Below, one piece after another: positions 35,418 to 46,508 of a stretch of 64,000 bases of DNA. The stretch spans positions 62,001 through 126,000 of the forward strand of contig QJNS01000753.1 of NCBI GenBank assembly GCA_004154925.1, given 5' to 3'. The position numbers and the translations under genes were made by a program. Within the stretch, counting starts at the first letter, position 1. Each line of letters starts with the position of its first letter. The stretch comes from Monosporascus cannonballus. Lineage: Eukaryota > Ascomycota > Sordariomycetes > Xylariales. Under the pieces are notes generated by a model that saw only the letters and a list, made by a program, of their open reading frames with translations, had not been told where the DNA came from and did no database searches.

Positions 35418-37644
35418 AAGGGCTGTTCAGTCTTGAAGGCGGAAGCTTGAGCTGTAGGTCGACTACTCAGACATTGGCGTTCTTCTGGAAATGGCTGGCG
35501 TCTCTGTGTATTACGTCATTAATGGCCCTTCAAAACGCATCTCTCGTCTACCGCCTGGGGCCTCTTTAAGAAGTCGCTTAATGCATTCGTGAGTGAATGC
35601 ATCGGCTTCATCGTCAAAGGACTTTCTTATCCGGAATGCCGCGGCAGCAACATCTCTTATGAAGATGTTCCTAGCCGCAATCTGGTGACTTGATCCGATT
35701 CATCAGACTTCACCTCTCGACTCAACTCTTCACTTGGCTACGAATTTTTCTCCACAATTGTGAAGACAATTTGAAGTCACCGATCAAGGTTCGCGCTCTA
35801 CGATTCTTCTAATTCTCGATCCACGGACAAGATCTGCCGAACGGCTTAAGGGGCGCATGTTATTGCATGGATGATGAGACTTAGGGGCGTTAGGGAGTGG
35901 AGGGGCCATTGTGCGACTGAGAGGCTGGTTTTTGTTTGTTTGGACATTTGGAATGGACTGGACTCTTTGGCTGTTTCTTTGACTTGACCGCATGAGACGA
36001 AGTGGCGGATAATGAACTGTTGGTAATTACTGCGCGCCCTAGCTTCTTGGGAAATAAAAACGCCTCTTCTGTATGCAGATTTGGGGAGACTTCAATGACT
36101 GGTTATGACAAACAATGTTCGTTGAATGATTCCTCTTGGCTGCAGCTTGTTGGGATGGTGTAGATGCTGTGTTACCTGTGTCTTCTGGAAAACTAGAAAC
36201 CTTCTCTATTCTTCTTGGTACAGTATTAATTAAGATCGAGGAACGTGGCGCGTGCCTGCAAGGTGTGGGGGCCGTCGAAATTGGGCCTTGATCTTGACTG
36301 CACGTACCTACGGAAATAAGTTCAATAAATCCGCTGTAAATAAAGATTCTAACAACAACCGAAGCTTTGATTGGTCGGGGCTGCGCATTTCCGTGTTCCT
36401 CGAGGCGGTTGGCGGCGGGATATGCACGCGCGAGGCTTTGCTGTTCGTTCCCTCGCCGGAGCTGCTGTGCCATGGTGTCACCGCCGCAAAAATCCGGGGT
36501 GCGTCTAAGCAGTGTCTCTAAATTCCAGAGTTTGGTTAATTGGAATGCTTGGCGGAAATTGACATCCAAGTTTGGATTTCGATATTTCTATGGTGTGGTG
36601 GCTAGATGTTGGATGGCATGCGCATGCGACGGAACGTATATACCGTATCATACCACACCATATACTCCTCCTATCCAACCCCCCCTTTGAGGGATACGAC
36701 ACATTCTAAGAATGCTCCTGCCCAGTGCGGTCGTGCATACCTCTTTAAAAAGCAATGAGTCCGCATTTTCTTTGACGGAACGCGATGGATCGGAGGGGAT
36801 CGTTGTAGTTAGTGGGGATGCGGCAGAGTCTTAAAATCTACGATGAGATGGCATGTTTCTAGATAGGGGAGGTGCTAGGCCTATTTCTCGTCCGGTTGCG
36901 TGCCACTACGCAACGCTGCGTGGGATACAAGAGGGTCCGGCCAAGTCTCTTGGATTCTCCCTATGCACCAGCTTAACAATCGACAAGATTATTGGTGGTC
37001 TTGCTGATGGTTCCACCCAGCCTTTCCTTCAACAAGCTTAGCCAAAGTCGGTTGTTCTGCATGTACCGAAGTAACGATCTACCCTAAACTTCTTCCAGGT
37101 TCTTCCTTCACCGTTTTGCCGTCCATCACGGAGGGTTCTTGATTCTCTCCATTTTCCCTCATTTCTTTCCCTTTGAAAAAACATTGTCATTATCGTCGCC
37201 TTCATTGGCACCCCCCTCTAACCTCCTGATCCTTATCCCTTCGTTACAGCGACCCTCGTTTAGGCAGAGACAAGAGAAGCGACTGTCCCCAGCATTGCGC
37301 GGCGTAGTCTTTTTGTTTCTTCTTTTTCATATTAGGGCGGCATCATTGTATTCTTTCAGTCGCTCCGCATTGAATCACAAATCGCCTCAACCCGCTCGTT
37401 GATTCGACATCACATACAGGCAATCTCGACTCATGTGAATCATACCCTCGCTACTGCATTCACCCACGATAAGTCACAAACAGTCTCACGCTGTATTCAA
37501 CTCGGATCCAGTTCTCACTCAGACGGTTCCGACAGACCAACCATATATGATCGACCAATCCAACTGCGTTTCGACTGCAAATACTTTTATACAACAATTC
37601 TGCTAATTTATAATATCTTCCAATTCCTATTGGGACGTCAAATC
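35418..37644. promoter_or_regulatory. Intergenic region with promoter of the Crh/GH16 gene
   Basis: No gene seen. From about 37130 to 37640 the plus strand is pyrimidine rich with CT tracts and many short ATG-free stretches, as is usual for promoters and leaders of strongly expressed fungal genes. Exact elements cannot be named. Confidence 0.45.
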
Positions 37645-39181
37645 ATGTTGCGCCTATTACCATATTTGGCGGTCGCCCTGCTCGGCGCGTCTTCCGTAAT
37701 AGCCCGGGACATACCGACGTGTTCTCTGACCAAAAAATGCCCCGAGGAGACCCCCTGCTGCTCTCGTAAGTCAGACCTTGGGCTGTCGCTGTCGACGTTT
37801 ATTTTTATTTATTATTATTATTATATACACTAAAAAATGTCTCGGGGCGGGGATTGAACTGACTTTCACACTCAGAGTACGGCCAATGTGGCGTCGGCGC
37901 CTACTGCCTCGGAGGTTGTGATCCTCGCATGTCCTTCTCCCTCGACTCATGCGTTCCAGCCCCTGTTTGCAAAGACAAAAAGTTAAAGATGGACAGCACC
38001 GACCGCATAGCCGACATCAAGGACTATCTGGGGGACCCCTCAAACGCCGATTTCTCTGCCCAGGGCGAGGTGGTTGAACACGATGGCAGTGTCCTGTTGA
38101 CTATGGCGCCTAGGACCGTCGGAACTGTTATGGCTTCGACCGAATACATGTGGTACGGGAATGTCAAGGCGAGGATGAAGACCGGAACAGGCCGTGGTGT
38201 CGTGAGCGCTTTCATCCTGCTGAGTGACGTGAAGGACGAAATCGACTACGAGTGGGTTGGTGTCGACCTCCACACCGCTCAGACCAATTACTATTTCCAG
38301 GGCATCCCAGACTGTGAGGCCTGCCTCGGCTTCTCTCTGAAGACTCCTCATATGTTGAACTGCTGCTGACAATGTGTCTAGACACTCACTCTGGTAACAT
38401 TACTGACCTCTCCAATACGTTCGAGGAGTGGCATACGTACGAAATCGACTGGACGCCTGAGAAGATCACCTGGCTCATCGACGGAAAGGTTGGACGGACT
38501 GTTGAAAAGAAAACGACATGGAACGAGACGGCAAATCAATGGGACTACCCTCAGACTCCGGCTCGCGTTCAACTTTCCATCTGGCCTGGCGGTGCTGATA
38601 CGAATGCCGAGGGTACCATCGCTTGGGCTGGCGGTAGGATCGACTGGGACAGTGAAGATATCAAGAGAGATGGATACTACTACGCCGCCGTTTCCGAAGT
38701 CGACATTAGCTGCTACAAGACGGACTCTGCGCCAGGAACGAACAAGGGCAAGAGCTACACCTACAATGATATAAGGGCCACAAACGACACCGTCGTAGAC
38801 GGCGACGAACCTACCATTCTTAAGTCTCTTCTTGGCTCCGGTCTCGATATGGACAAGGACTACGCCAAGGAGAGCTCGTCCGGAACGCGGGAAGTGATTC
38901 CAGGCCTCAGCGGCGGTGGCCCCGGCACTAACGGTCAAGCCGCGGGCGACGCGAACGGTGGAAGCGGGGACGGCGGGAACGGGGGATCGGGCACCAGCGG
39001 CAACGGTGCCACCGGGACAGACACCGCTCCGGCTTGCACGGTCACCGGCTTCACGCAAGACTGCAGCAACCCCGCGGGAATTAGCGATGACAGCCAGAAC
39101 ACCGGCATAAAGCAAGAGCGAGCACTCGGCGCGAGCGCTTTTGCGGCGCTCGTTGCAGTTGCTGGCATGATTTGGCTGTAA
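37645..39181 (+). CDS. Crh-type GH16 cell-wall transglycosylase with chitin-binding-like domain
   Basis: Crh enzymes transfer chitin chains to beta-1,6/1,3-glucan in the fungal wall. Exons are 37645-37765, 37876-38313 and 38382-39181, giving 452 residues. Residues 1-20 form a signal peptide (MLRLLPYLAVALLGASSVIA). Residues about 25-72 are a Cys-rich, CBM18-like domain (PCCSQYGQCGVGAYC, CLGGCDPR). The GH16 domain (about 85-300) has the catalytic motif DEIDYEWVG, with Glu162 as nucleophile and Glu166 as acid/base. YYFQGIPDYTHSGN is read across intron 2. Further family motifs are WHTYEIDWTPEKI, WLIDGKVGRT and QLSIWPGG. A Gly/Ser/Thr-rich linker and a hydrophobic C-terminus (AFAALVAVAGMIWL) after small residues suggest a GPI anchor. 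Intron 1 holds a TTA microsatellite. The gene looks intact and is probably active at the cell surface. Confidence 0.94.
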
Positions 39182-40370
39182 AGCCTATCTGCGTTGAATA
39201 CGTGTACACGAAAATCAGAGACGGTGCAAGGTCTCTAGGCTCCTTCGGTCAGCATCTGGTTCAGCATTTCCTTGGGGTGCACTGCACACTCTTCTCTAGG
39301 ATTTTGCGAGATATCGAAATGCGCTACTTGTTTCAGGGTCTAATAGTTCATCTACCATATTCTTTGGGGATGTAATGATTATATATCGTCCGCTCCCTTT
39401 CGGCACGTCAGTATCTCGGGGGCTCGCCAGGCGGCAGGCCCCATGACTCTGGGTCGGATCCCCTAATGGGGTACGGGAAAGCAGGGATCGTTTGTTGTAT
39501 ATACTTGGTCCAGTGGAAATACTGTCGATATCACAAAGAGATTCGTGTCATCATATAATGATTTCACCATCTGCTGTTGGCGATTGTTATGCACATGCCG
39601 TGGTCTTGTGCCTTGGTGTTCGTTTGAAATAGGAGACGTCTCATGCTCCAGAGGGCAGATGCTAAGTAGCTACGTAAAGGTTGGCAAGAGTTGGGGCAGC
39701 TCTGTCGCTTATCGTGTAGTGACATGGCTGGTGCGTGGCGGCGTATTGAACTTTCCGCACCGTCGCATGCGTACAATCACAACTGCAGGTTAGTCCCACA
39801 GAACACTTTCATCATGATTCCAGTAGGTTTCGACTCTTCCACTGATGACTCGTCCTCGCGTGCCTATAGCTGCGGGTCCCACGTGGTGGCGCCAGCCAAG
39901 GGACCGAACGTAATTCCGTGCCTCACATGGGATACCGGCCGAAATAAGTCTCCGAACCAATCATACCCACAGCCGAACGCCACCATTCTCTACCGGAGAG
40001 ACTTTCCTTCCGTTTCAAAAGCCACGGGCCCACATCAGCCCCATAACGGGCCTGTCATCCAATGCACGGTGCTGAATAGAGCGGTTGAGGCGCATCTTGG
40101 TTCTTTTCGAAGGGGGATGAATTCGAGCGGCTTGTTCTGTGCACCGCCGCGGACGGATACTGCTTATGAGGTAGATATTGGGCTGCGGAGGACTTAGGTT
40201 TCGGTCTTCTCTCGAGATGCAACTTAAAAGGCGGGGTCTCGCCCGGTGTTTTTGGTGTAGTTCTCGTGAGCATAGCTACACACAGGACAAAGCGAGCCAC
40301 CAGTCACCATCGCCACAAGAACTTAAATCATCATATGCTGTATATACACCTGCGCGCACACAGAGGCACA
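39182..40370. other. Intergenic region
   Basis: A 168-codon open frame (39691-40197, +) has no recognisable motif, signal peptide or conserved block and overlaps equal-length frames on the other strand. I do not call it. The promoter of the following NAD(P)-binding gene lies at the right edge. Confidence 0.5.
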
Positions 40371-41213
40371 ATGTCTAGCACCAAGACCAAGACGGAGTCC
40401 AAGAAGACCATCGCCTTCTTCGGCGCAACGGGTGGCTGTGCCCTCTCGACGCTGCGATACTCGCTGGCCGCGGGCCACACGTGCATAGCGCTGTGCCGCA
40501 CCCCCTCGAAGCTCACGGGCCGGTTCCCCAGCGCGCAGTACTCCAACCTGACGGTGGTGCAGGGCAACGCGCACGACGCGGACGCGGTCGCCCGTTGTCT
40601 CGTCGTCCCTTCTGACCCTTCCGATCGGACCAACCCCGGGACCCGCCTCGTTGACACCATAGTCTTCTCCATCGGCGGCGCCTTCATCTGGAGCCGCTTG
40701 ACACTCGACGACCCACACGTGTGCGAGAGGGGCATCGCGGCGGTTCTCGAGGCGATCGGGACCGTGCGCGCGCGCTTTTCCGCGAGTTCCAGTCCCAGTC
40801 CCCAGCAAGGAGTTACAGGCTGGCGCCCAACCATCATCGCCGTCAGCACCACCGGCATCTCGCGCGCCGGCCGCGATATTCCGTTGCTCATGGTCCCGCT
40901 GTACCACGCCCTCCTGCGCGTCCCACACGCCGACAAGCGCGCCCTCGAGGACCGGCTCGTCGCGCGCGGTAGTAGTGGTGGGGACTGTGACTACGATTAC
41001 GTTGTCGTACGCCCGAGTCTGCTGACCGACGGCGCGAAGCCCGAGCGTGACATCCGCGTCGGCGTCGAGGATCTGCACGCCGAGGTGTTCGAGAGCAGGG
41101 AGACGGGCAACGTCATCGCGCGCGAGGACGTCGGGCGCTGGATCTTCGAGGAGCTCGTCGAGGGTGATGGGCGAAAGAGGTATCACGGGAAGGCTGTCTC
41201 GATTACTTGGTGA
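40371..41213 (+). CDS. NAD(P)-binding Rossmann-fold protein (NmrA-like/atypical SDR)
   Basis: A cytosolic protein of 280 residues in one exon. It has an N-terminal Rossmann motif, IAFFGATGGCALSTLRYSLA (about 13-32), with the Gly-x-x-Gly-Gly signature of atypical short-chain dehydrogenases. An Arg/Ser pair after the second strand (LCRTPSKL) suggests NADP. A second strand block, VVQGNAHDADAV, and a later block, TIIAVSTTGISRAGRDIP, match the NAD-dependent epimerase/NmrA family. The C-terminal part has YDYVVVRPSLLTDG and REDVGRWIFEELV, typical of the same family. The catalytic Tyr-x-x-x-Lys motif is not evident, so it may be a redox sensor rather than an enzyme. I start at MSSTKTKTES; an in-frame ATG 35 codons upstream lies in less coding-like DNA. 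Confidence 0.88.
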   Translation: MSSTKTKTESKKTIAFFGATGGCALSTLRYSLAAGHTCIALCRTPSKLTGRFPSAQYSNLTVVQGNAHDADAVARCLVVPSDPSDRTNPGTRLVDTIVFSIGGAFIWSRLTLDDPHVCERGIAAVLEAIGTVRARFSASSSPSPQQGVTGWRPTIIAVSTTGISRAGRDIPLLMVPLYHALLRVPHADKRALEDRLVARGSSGGDCDYDYVVVRPSLLTDGAKPERDIRVGVEDLHAEVFESRETGNVIAREDVGRWIFEELVEGDGRKRYHGKAVSITW

Positions 41214-42811
41214 GGTACGCTAGGTGGATCTGTGAATGAGGGCTGGGTTGCGACATTTACGGAATAACGGATGGATAGATGGTGGATGGTTTGAGAGTTT
41301 CTGTATGGGGCTTAGTGGGCGGTTTTTTTGTGATTGCGATTGGATGGATGGATATTTGATTTCACTCGTCGGCATATGCTCCCCCTTGCATTTAGATGAG
41401 ATACCACATTTAGATGTATATTACTCATTTTTCTTAGTCTGTAGTAATGACAACGGTTTCATCTTCATGAGGACGGTGGTCCGCTCGACTGCTCATGCGG
41501 AGCACGTACTTACTCACTATAGCTACTACCCCATATAACATCCTTATGCCTTGCTTCGAGCGTCTGGTGTTATCCTTAAATTACGGCAAGAGATTTAAAC
41601 TTCAAATACATATCATAATATATTGCATATTAATTATGTGTTTTATTCAAATTCTATATAAACTTTACGAGGCAATAATATGTGAAGCTGGATATCCATG
41701 ATAAATGGTGCGATTTTATGTGTTTCATATTTCGCAGCGAGGGGCTTGGCAGCCCTATCAAAATGTCCGAGTTGCCCAGCTCAGCCCAACTTTGAGCTGC
41801 GCTAGCTGAATATAGGATAGAACTTCAGGGGCTGGCGTATCCACTCCGCCGTTCCCTAAAATAGCAGTCATCATGCACAGAGCGGCCAAGAGATCCGCAG
41901 ATCTCCCCACACACAGCCACCCAAAAGGGTGAAGAATCACTGTTGCGAATGGGCGAGGATGGGGTTCCTTTACGATTTGCTTGCTTTTGCCTAGCCCGTA
42001 AGCCAAGTTGGCCCTCGGAACCAACAAGGCAGTTTGGTTGGGTTTCAACTGTGGATTCACTAGTTACCAGCTCCGCCATACAACGTAACAATCAATACGG
42101 ACACCTTCCCCAAGCAGCCAAGCAAAAAGGACAAACGCGCCCGCAAGGAATCGTGGTCCATGGCGCTGATGAGGAGACCATGAAGAGGCTGAGATGTTTG
42201 CGCTGGCAGTGCTGGCAGGGAGGGGCCGGGCTGATCCTCGCCAGGCTTTTAAGAGGCGGTTGACCTCTAATCGTTGCTGTCCAGTTTCCTCTCTTCAAGT
42301 GCTCAGTTGGTATCAAGACGTCGCCAAGGAGTTTGCTTACCAGGGTAGTTATAAGACCGGGCCCTCGACACCACTCTTTAGGTCAGCAATTCCCGTCATT
42401 CTCAAATGCCCATTTTCTGACAGCGGAATAGGTCCATTCGTTTTCTGTCATTCTTTGTCGTGATTATCGCATCACGAGAGAAACCGCTTCAGCCTTGGTT
42501 CACGGGTTTACGCTCTTTGTTAAGTGATTCAACGAAGCTTTCCCTACACACTGTGGGTCGCCTTGTCTAGACTTGGACAAACTGTGAATCGAAGATTGTC
42601 ACATTGTCCCTACGTTGGGTATAACTACCAGTCATTTGGCCTGCGGATTTGAACCGCATCGAATCTGTATTGCATCACTTCACTTCGCTTCACTTCAACA
42701 AAACAATTACTCACAAGTCTTGGCCAGATATTTGTTGCTCCGCTTGCGAACCGGTCGAACCGATTTATTAACTACTTTCTTTCCCCGAAACCCAAACACA
42801 AGATCTTCAAC
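41214..42811. other. Intergenic region
   Basis: An AT-rich patch lies at about 41570-41700 and a GGAT-like microsatellite at about 41265-41355. A T-arm-like sequence on the minus strand near 42637-42655 is not backed by an acceptor stem, so no tRNA is called. The promoter of the secreted lactonase lies at the right edge. Confidence 0.5.
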
Positions 42812-43990
42812 ATGTACCGATCATTTGCCACCTTGATGGCATTGGGTATGGCCGCCGCCGCCCCATTCGTCCCCCGCCAGGATGCCCCACGCAAGCTGCT
42901 CATCGGAACCCCCGCGCAGATCATCACGGCCGACTTCACCGGCGCGAGCTTTACTGTCACCACCAAGTCCCACCAGCCCCAAACGGCTCCTAGCTGGATG
43001 ATCTACCGGGAGCCTAACCTCGTGTACGCGGTCAACGAGAACGGCGCCGAGGTCAACCTCTTCACCCTCGACGGGAGCAAGGCCAACCCGACCCTGGTGA
43101 GCACCGCAACGGGAGCTACCGGTGTCGTCTCTCTCGAGTTCAACGAGGAGAAGACCCACATCGTGGGCGCGTCGTTCAGCACCGGCAGCTACGACGTCTG
43201 GGCCATCCAGCAGGACAACAGCCTCAAGCTGCTCAAGAACGTGACAATCCCGGGCCCCCCCGGCCCCGGCCAGGAGACCCACCGCGCGCACCAGGCGCTC
43301 CTCGACCCCAGCGGCCGCTTCTTCGTGATCCCGAACCTCGGCGGCGACAGCATCATCGTCGTTGACAGCGAGAACGACAGCTACGCCATCACCAACACGG
43401 TTGACGTGGGCGCCGGGTCCGGCCCGCGCCACGGCGACTTCGTCTCGCTGAACGGCGGCAGCCAGGCCACGCACTACATCGTCGCCACGGAGAAGTCCAA
43501 CGAGCTGGTGCTCTTCGCGCTGACCTACACGGGCACCACTATCGAGTTCACCCCGGTCCAGCGCCTTAGCACCTACGGCCCCGCCTTCCCGCCCAAGGAC
43601 CCCTCCACGGCGGCCGCCGGCGAGCTGGTCATCGCCAACAACGGGCGCGACGTGTACGTGTCTAACCGGCTCAGCGGCAACGAGACGGACAGCATCGCGC
43701 ACTTCGCGCTGATGGCCGACAATACCGACGCCCCCGGCCTGCACTTCGTCGACTCCGTTTCTAGCGGCGGCATCCTTCCCCGCATGTTCAGCCTCAGCAA
43801 GGACGCCCAGCAGGAAATCGTCTTCGTCGCCAACCAGGGCGGCAAGACCGGAGTCGCGGCTCTCAAGCGCTGCCTCGACACCGGCAGCCTCACGGAGGAG
43901 CCCCTCGCTACGCTCAAGATGGAGGACGTCATCGCGGAGGAGTTTGTCGGCACCCCGAACGTCGGGCCCCAGTTCATCCAGGAGATCTAA
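42812..43990 (+). CDS. Secreted lactonase-family beta-propeller protein (YbhE/muconate lactonizing type)
   Basis: A single-exon protein of 392 residues in the lactonase family with a seven-bladed beta-propeller (bacterial 6-phosphogluconolactonase YbhE; fungal 3-carboxymuconate lactonizing enzyme). Residues 1-19 form a signal peptide (MYRSFATLMALGMAAAAPF) and a VPRQ site follows that resembles a Kex2-type processing context. Blades are marked by SWMIYREPNLVYAVNENG, HRAHQALLDPSGRFFVIPNL, GSGPRHGDFV, AGELVIANNGRDVYVSNR and PRMFSLSKDA with VFVANQGG. The conserved His and Arg residues of the putative active site lie in these blocks. The product is probably extracellular, acting on a lactone or carrying a non-enzymatic role; the substrate is unknown. 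Codon use is strongly GC3 biased, which suggests high expression. A purine-rich, A-run flank follows the stop. Confidence 0.92.
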   Translation: MYRSFATLMALGMAAAAPFVPRQDAPRKLLIGTPAQIITADFTGASFTVTTKSHQPQTAPSWMIYREPNLVYAVNENGAEVNLFTLDGSKANPTLVSTATGATGVVSLEFNEEKTHIVGASFSTGSYDVWAIQQDNSLKLLKNVTIPGPPGPGQETHRAHQALLDPSGRFFVIPNLGGDSIIVVDSENDSYAITNTVDVGAGSGPRHGDFVSLNGGSQATHYIVATEKSNELVLFALTYTGTTIEFTPVQRLSTYGPAFPPKDPSTAAAGELVIANNGRDVYVSNRLSGNETDSIAHFALMADNTDAPGLHFVDSVSSGGILPRMFSLSKDAQQEIVFVANQGGKTGVAALKRCLDTGSLTEEPLATLKMEDVIAEEFVGTPNVGPQFIQEI

Positions 43991-46508
43991 GTCTAGCGTC
44001 TTGACACGTCGGAGAAGGGACCAGGAGATCTTTGCATAAACGACAGAAAAAAAAAAAACAAAAAACGAACGAATTTTAAGAGGTCATGTACATACGCGCG
44101 CGGGCGGATAAACAGAGAAATCATAGTTGCATCTACTACGGCGTTCGGGATCCGCATTATCATTGTCACGTTGCCCTTGCGTAAGCCTCGGCTGTTGAGC
44201 GATTTCAGTTGTGGTCTTTGAAAGGTGTTTCAATATATTAAAGCAAGTTCCTTTGGGTATATCGTGCATTTCTGTGATCTTGAAGCGTTTCAATCTGACT
44301 CCATATTCGAGTTAGCCCTGAACAAGAGATGTTCGCTGACGACATCATGCTATTAAGCTAAGGGGTGTAGGAGGCCTGGACAATGGGGGCCGATGCACCC
44401 AGACTCCGAATAGATGTGGGATGCAGTGTATGTTCAGTATACAAATTGCGCTTCCTACTTGAATCCAGATAGTTGCAGTAATATCATAGAATTCCGCCAC
44501 GGAAGTGTATGGTGGACGATGAGCCCGGTCTTTGGTCAGTCCTTAGACTGTCTCGCCCGCGGTCCGTACCGTCTATTAATATAGCGAGCTAGTCTGGTCC
44601 ATAACGACCCACAGGGGCTATAGCCGCGCTGGCGTTAGTTCATGTCATGTCGCGATTTGTGGTGTGTCGAAGTGGTACCAGCGCAGCTTGCTCGTGCCTA
44701 GAAGCATGTTTCGGTGATTGGGGGGATGTATCAGTTTCGAGGACGTCACGTGTTGGGGAAATAGGGGTAAGCATGATGTACTGGAGGTAATAAGTCACCT
44801 AGCATTGTGCTGGGACGGTATCATGTCCCACACCTTTTTTCGGTAATGATCTGTGACGTCGGCTTTATCAACATGTGGCTGGCTACCTTTGTAATATGTA
44901 TAACAGTCAGGTGTATATTTGTCTACCCATCTAACGAATGAATGTTTTTAGGTAAGGAGCTGTATATACAGCATATCAGAGTAGATTCTGTTTAACGTAC
45001 CGTCCATCTCCTACTGAGGGTGCACACTACGCATGTTTCAAGGGGCTAGAGTGCCTCGGTCCTTGGTAAGCTGCAAAATGACGGCATTTATTCCAAAGGG
45101 CAAAATGGAAGTAAAGCTTAATTTGGACGCGGGCGGTGATGTATATAGTCTTTAGGAATTCCGGCTAGCTTCTTTAAGTATAACATTACCATTACGATAT
45201 ATTTATCCATGCGAATGATTGTTAACGCTATCGGCTTCGTAGCTGCTATTCTGTGCATAAGAAAGATCGCTGCCGGACCGCGGCACAATGACGCCCCTTA
45301 TCAGAAGAAGATACTGTGCCTATGGCTAACGCAGATTTCTCGGTAAAAATTTGAATGGTGATTAGCTACCACGAGACCGGGAGCTGCAACAGAGCTGTTC
45401 AAGCTGCCGATTTGGGGGGTTGGGGGGGCCGTAGGTGCTTGACTAGCGCGAGCTATCCATATGTGGGGGATCCAATCAACGTAATTATCCGGGTCAGCCC
45501 ACATGCAAAATACTTAACACGTGGATATGTACTTACATACGTGATGGTCAATGTTGAGTTTTACCCCTTATTGCGGATTCCCCAGTCTCGTTTCCACCAA
45601 AAGAGCGGTGCTGGGAATCCAAACTTCGAAGGCAGTGATGACGTGGTGGTCAAACCCCCTTTTTAACGCTACTAGTAATAGCGTACGACTACGAGGGGTA
45701 TTTTTTTTATTAGTTATCTCCACCGGGTCCGCCGTAGGATCAGGTAGAATCTTATGCACGTATATAGGGAAGTAAACATGCGTTGACGGTTTTACCCGTA
45801 GTTGCCGCTATCGTAAATGACAAAACTGATCTTGGCCGATATGCTAATCCATATTTTCTACAAAAACTTTCTTTTTGGAGTTTCCAGGTTGTCTTCTAGC
45901 CTTCCTTATACGGCACCCGGTGGTCCAGTGGAGGTAACTAATAAAGAATACCCCTGGGAGGTTGTACTGTAGTTCTGGACTGTCGAGTTTTCTTAGTGGT
46001 GCAATCGATGACCCGATCGTGTTTAGAAGCCCCTGCGCTTTCAAGCGTCCATTCTAAGTTTTCTTGCACACAGACCATTATCACCACCATCGCTTCAAGA
46101 ATTCATCAGCTTCACCATGCGTAACTACGTTTACGATGCCCTAGCTCTATTATCGCCTTAACCTACGTATTGGGCATATCGCAAGGTTATGTGTAATATT
46201 CCTAGAACACTCGACACTTCTCTTCCCCCTGGCGAGCTACTTTCGAAATACTATCTGCTATCATCATTCCTCTACAGCCCGTCGTTGGCGAGACACGTTC
46301 CAAAGCTCAAAACGCGGCTACCTGTGTAAATTATGACACGACCCGAGGGCCCCTGAAAGTTTCTTTGTTTGGAACGGTTTCATACCTTTCCTTTACCAGT
46401 GGGACAACGTGTTAACTAAGAGAACCGTCCTGGTTACGTAGGCTATGCGACTTCTCGCATTGACTCGTATAGCTCGTATAGGGAACCCAAGACTTTATAT
46501 CGTCCAAG
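43991..46508. other. Intergenic region, no supported gene
   Basis: 2.5 kb with frequent stops. A run of A residues follows the lactonase gene at about 44046-44066. Short frames (for example 45355-45666) are not backed by any motif. The promoter and leader of the WD40 gene should lie at about 46100-46508. Confidence 0.5.

Noticed and set aside
39691..40197. 168-codon plus-strand frame between the Crh and NAD(P)-binding genes
   Set aside because: No motif, no signal peptide, no coding bias, and overlapping frames of similar quality; could be chance.
40323..41186. 287-codon minus-strand frame
   Set aside because: Antisense shadow of the NAD(P)-binding gene; the plus strand has the Rossmann motif.
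42637..42655. T-arm-like hairpin on the minus strand (GGTTCAAATCC)
   Set aside because: A tRNA would need a matching acceptor stem and anticodon arm upstream; none is present.
42821..43744. 307-codon minus-strand frame
   Set aside because: Antisense shadow of the lactonase gene; composition is typical of reversed GC3-rich codons.
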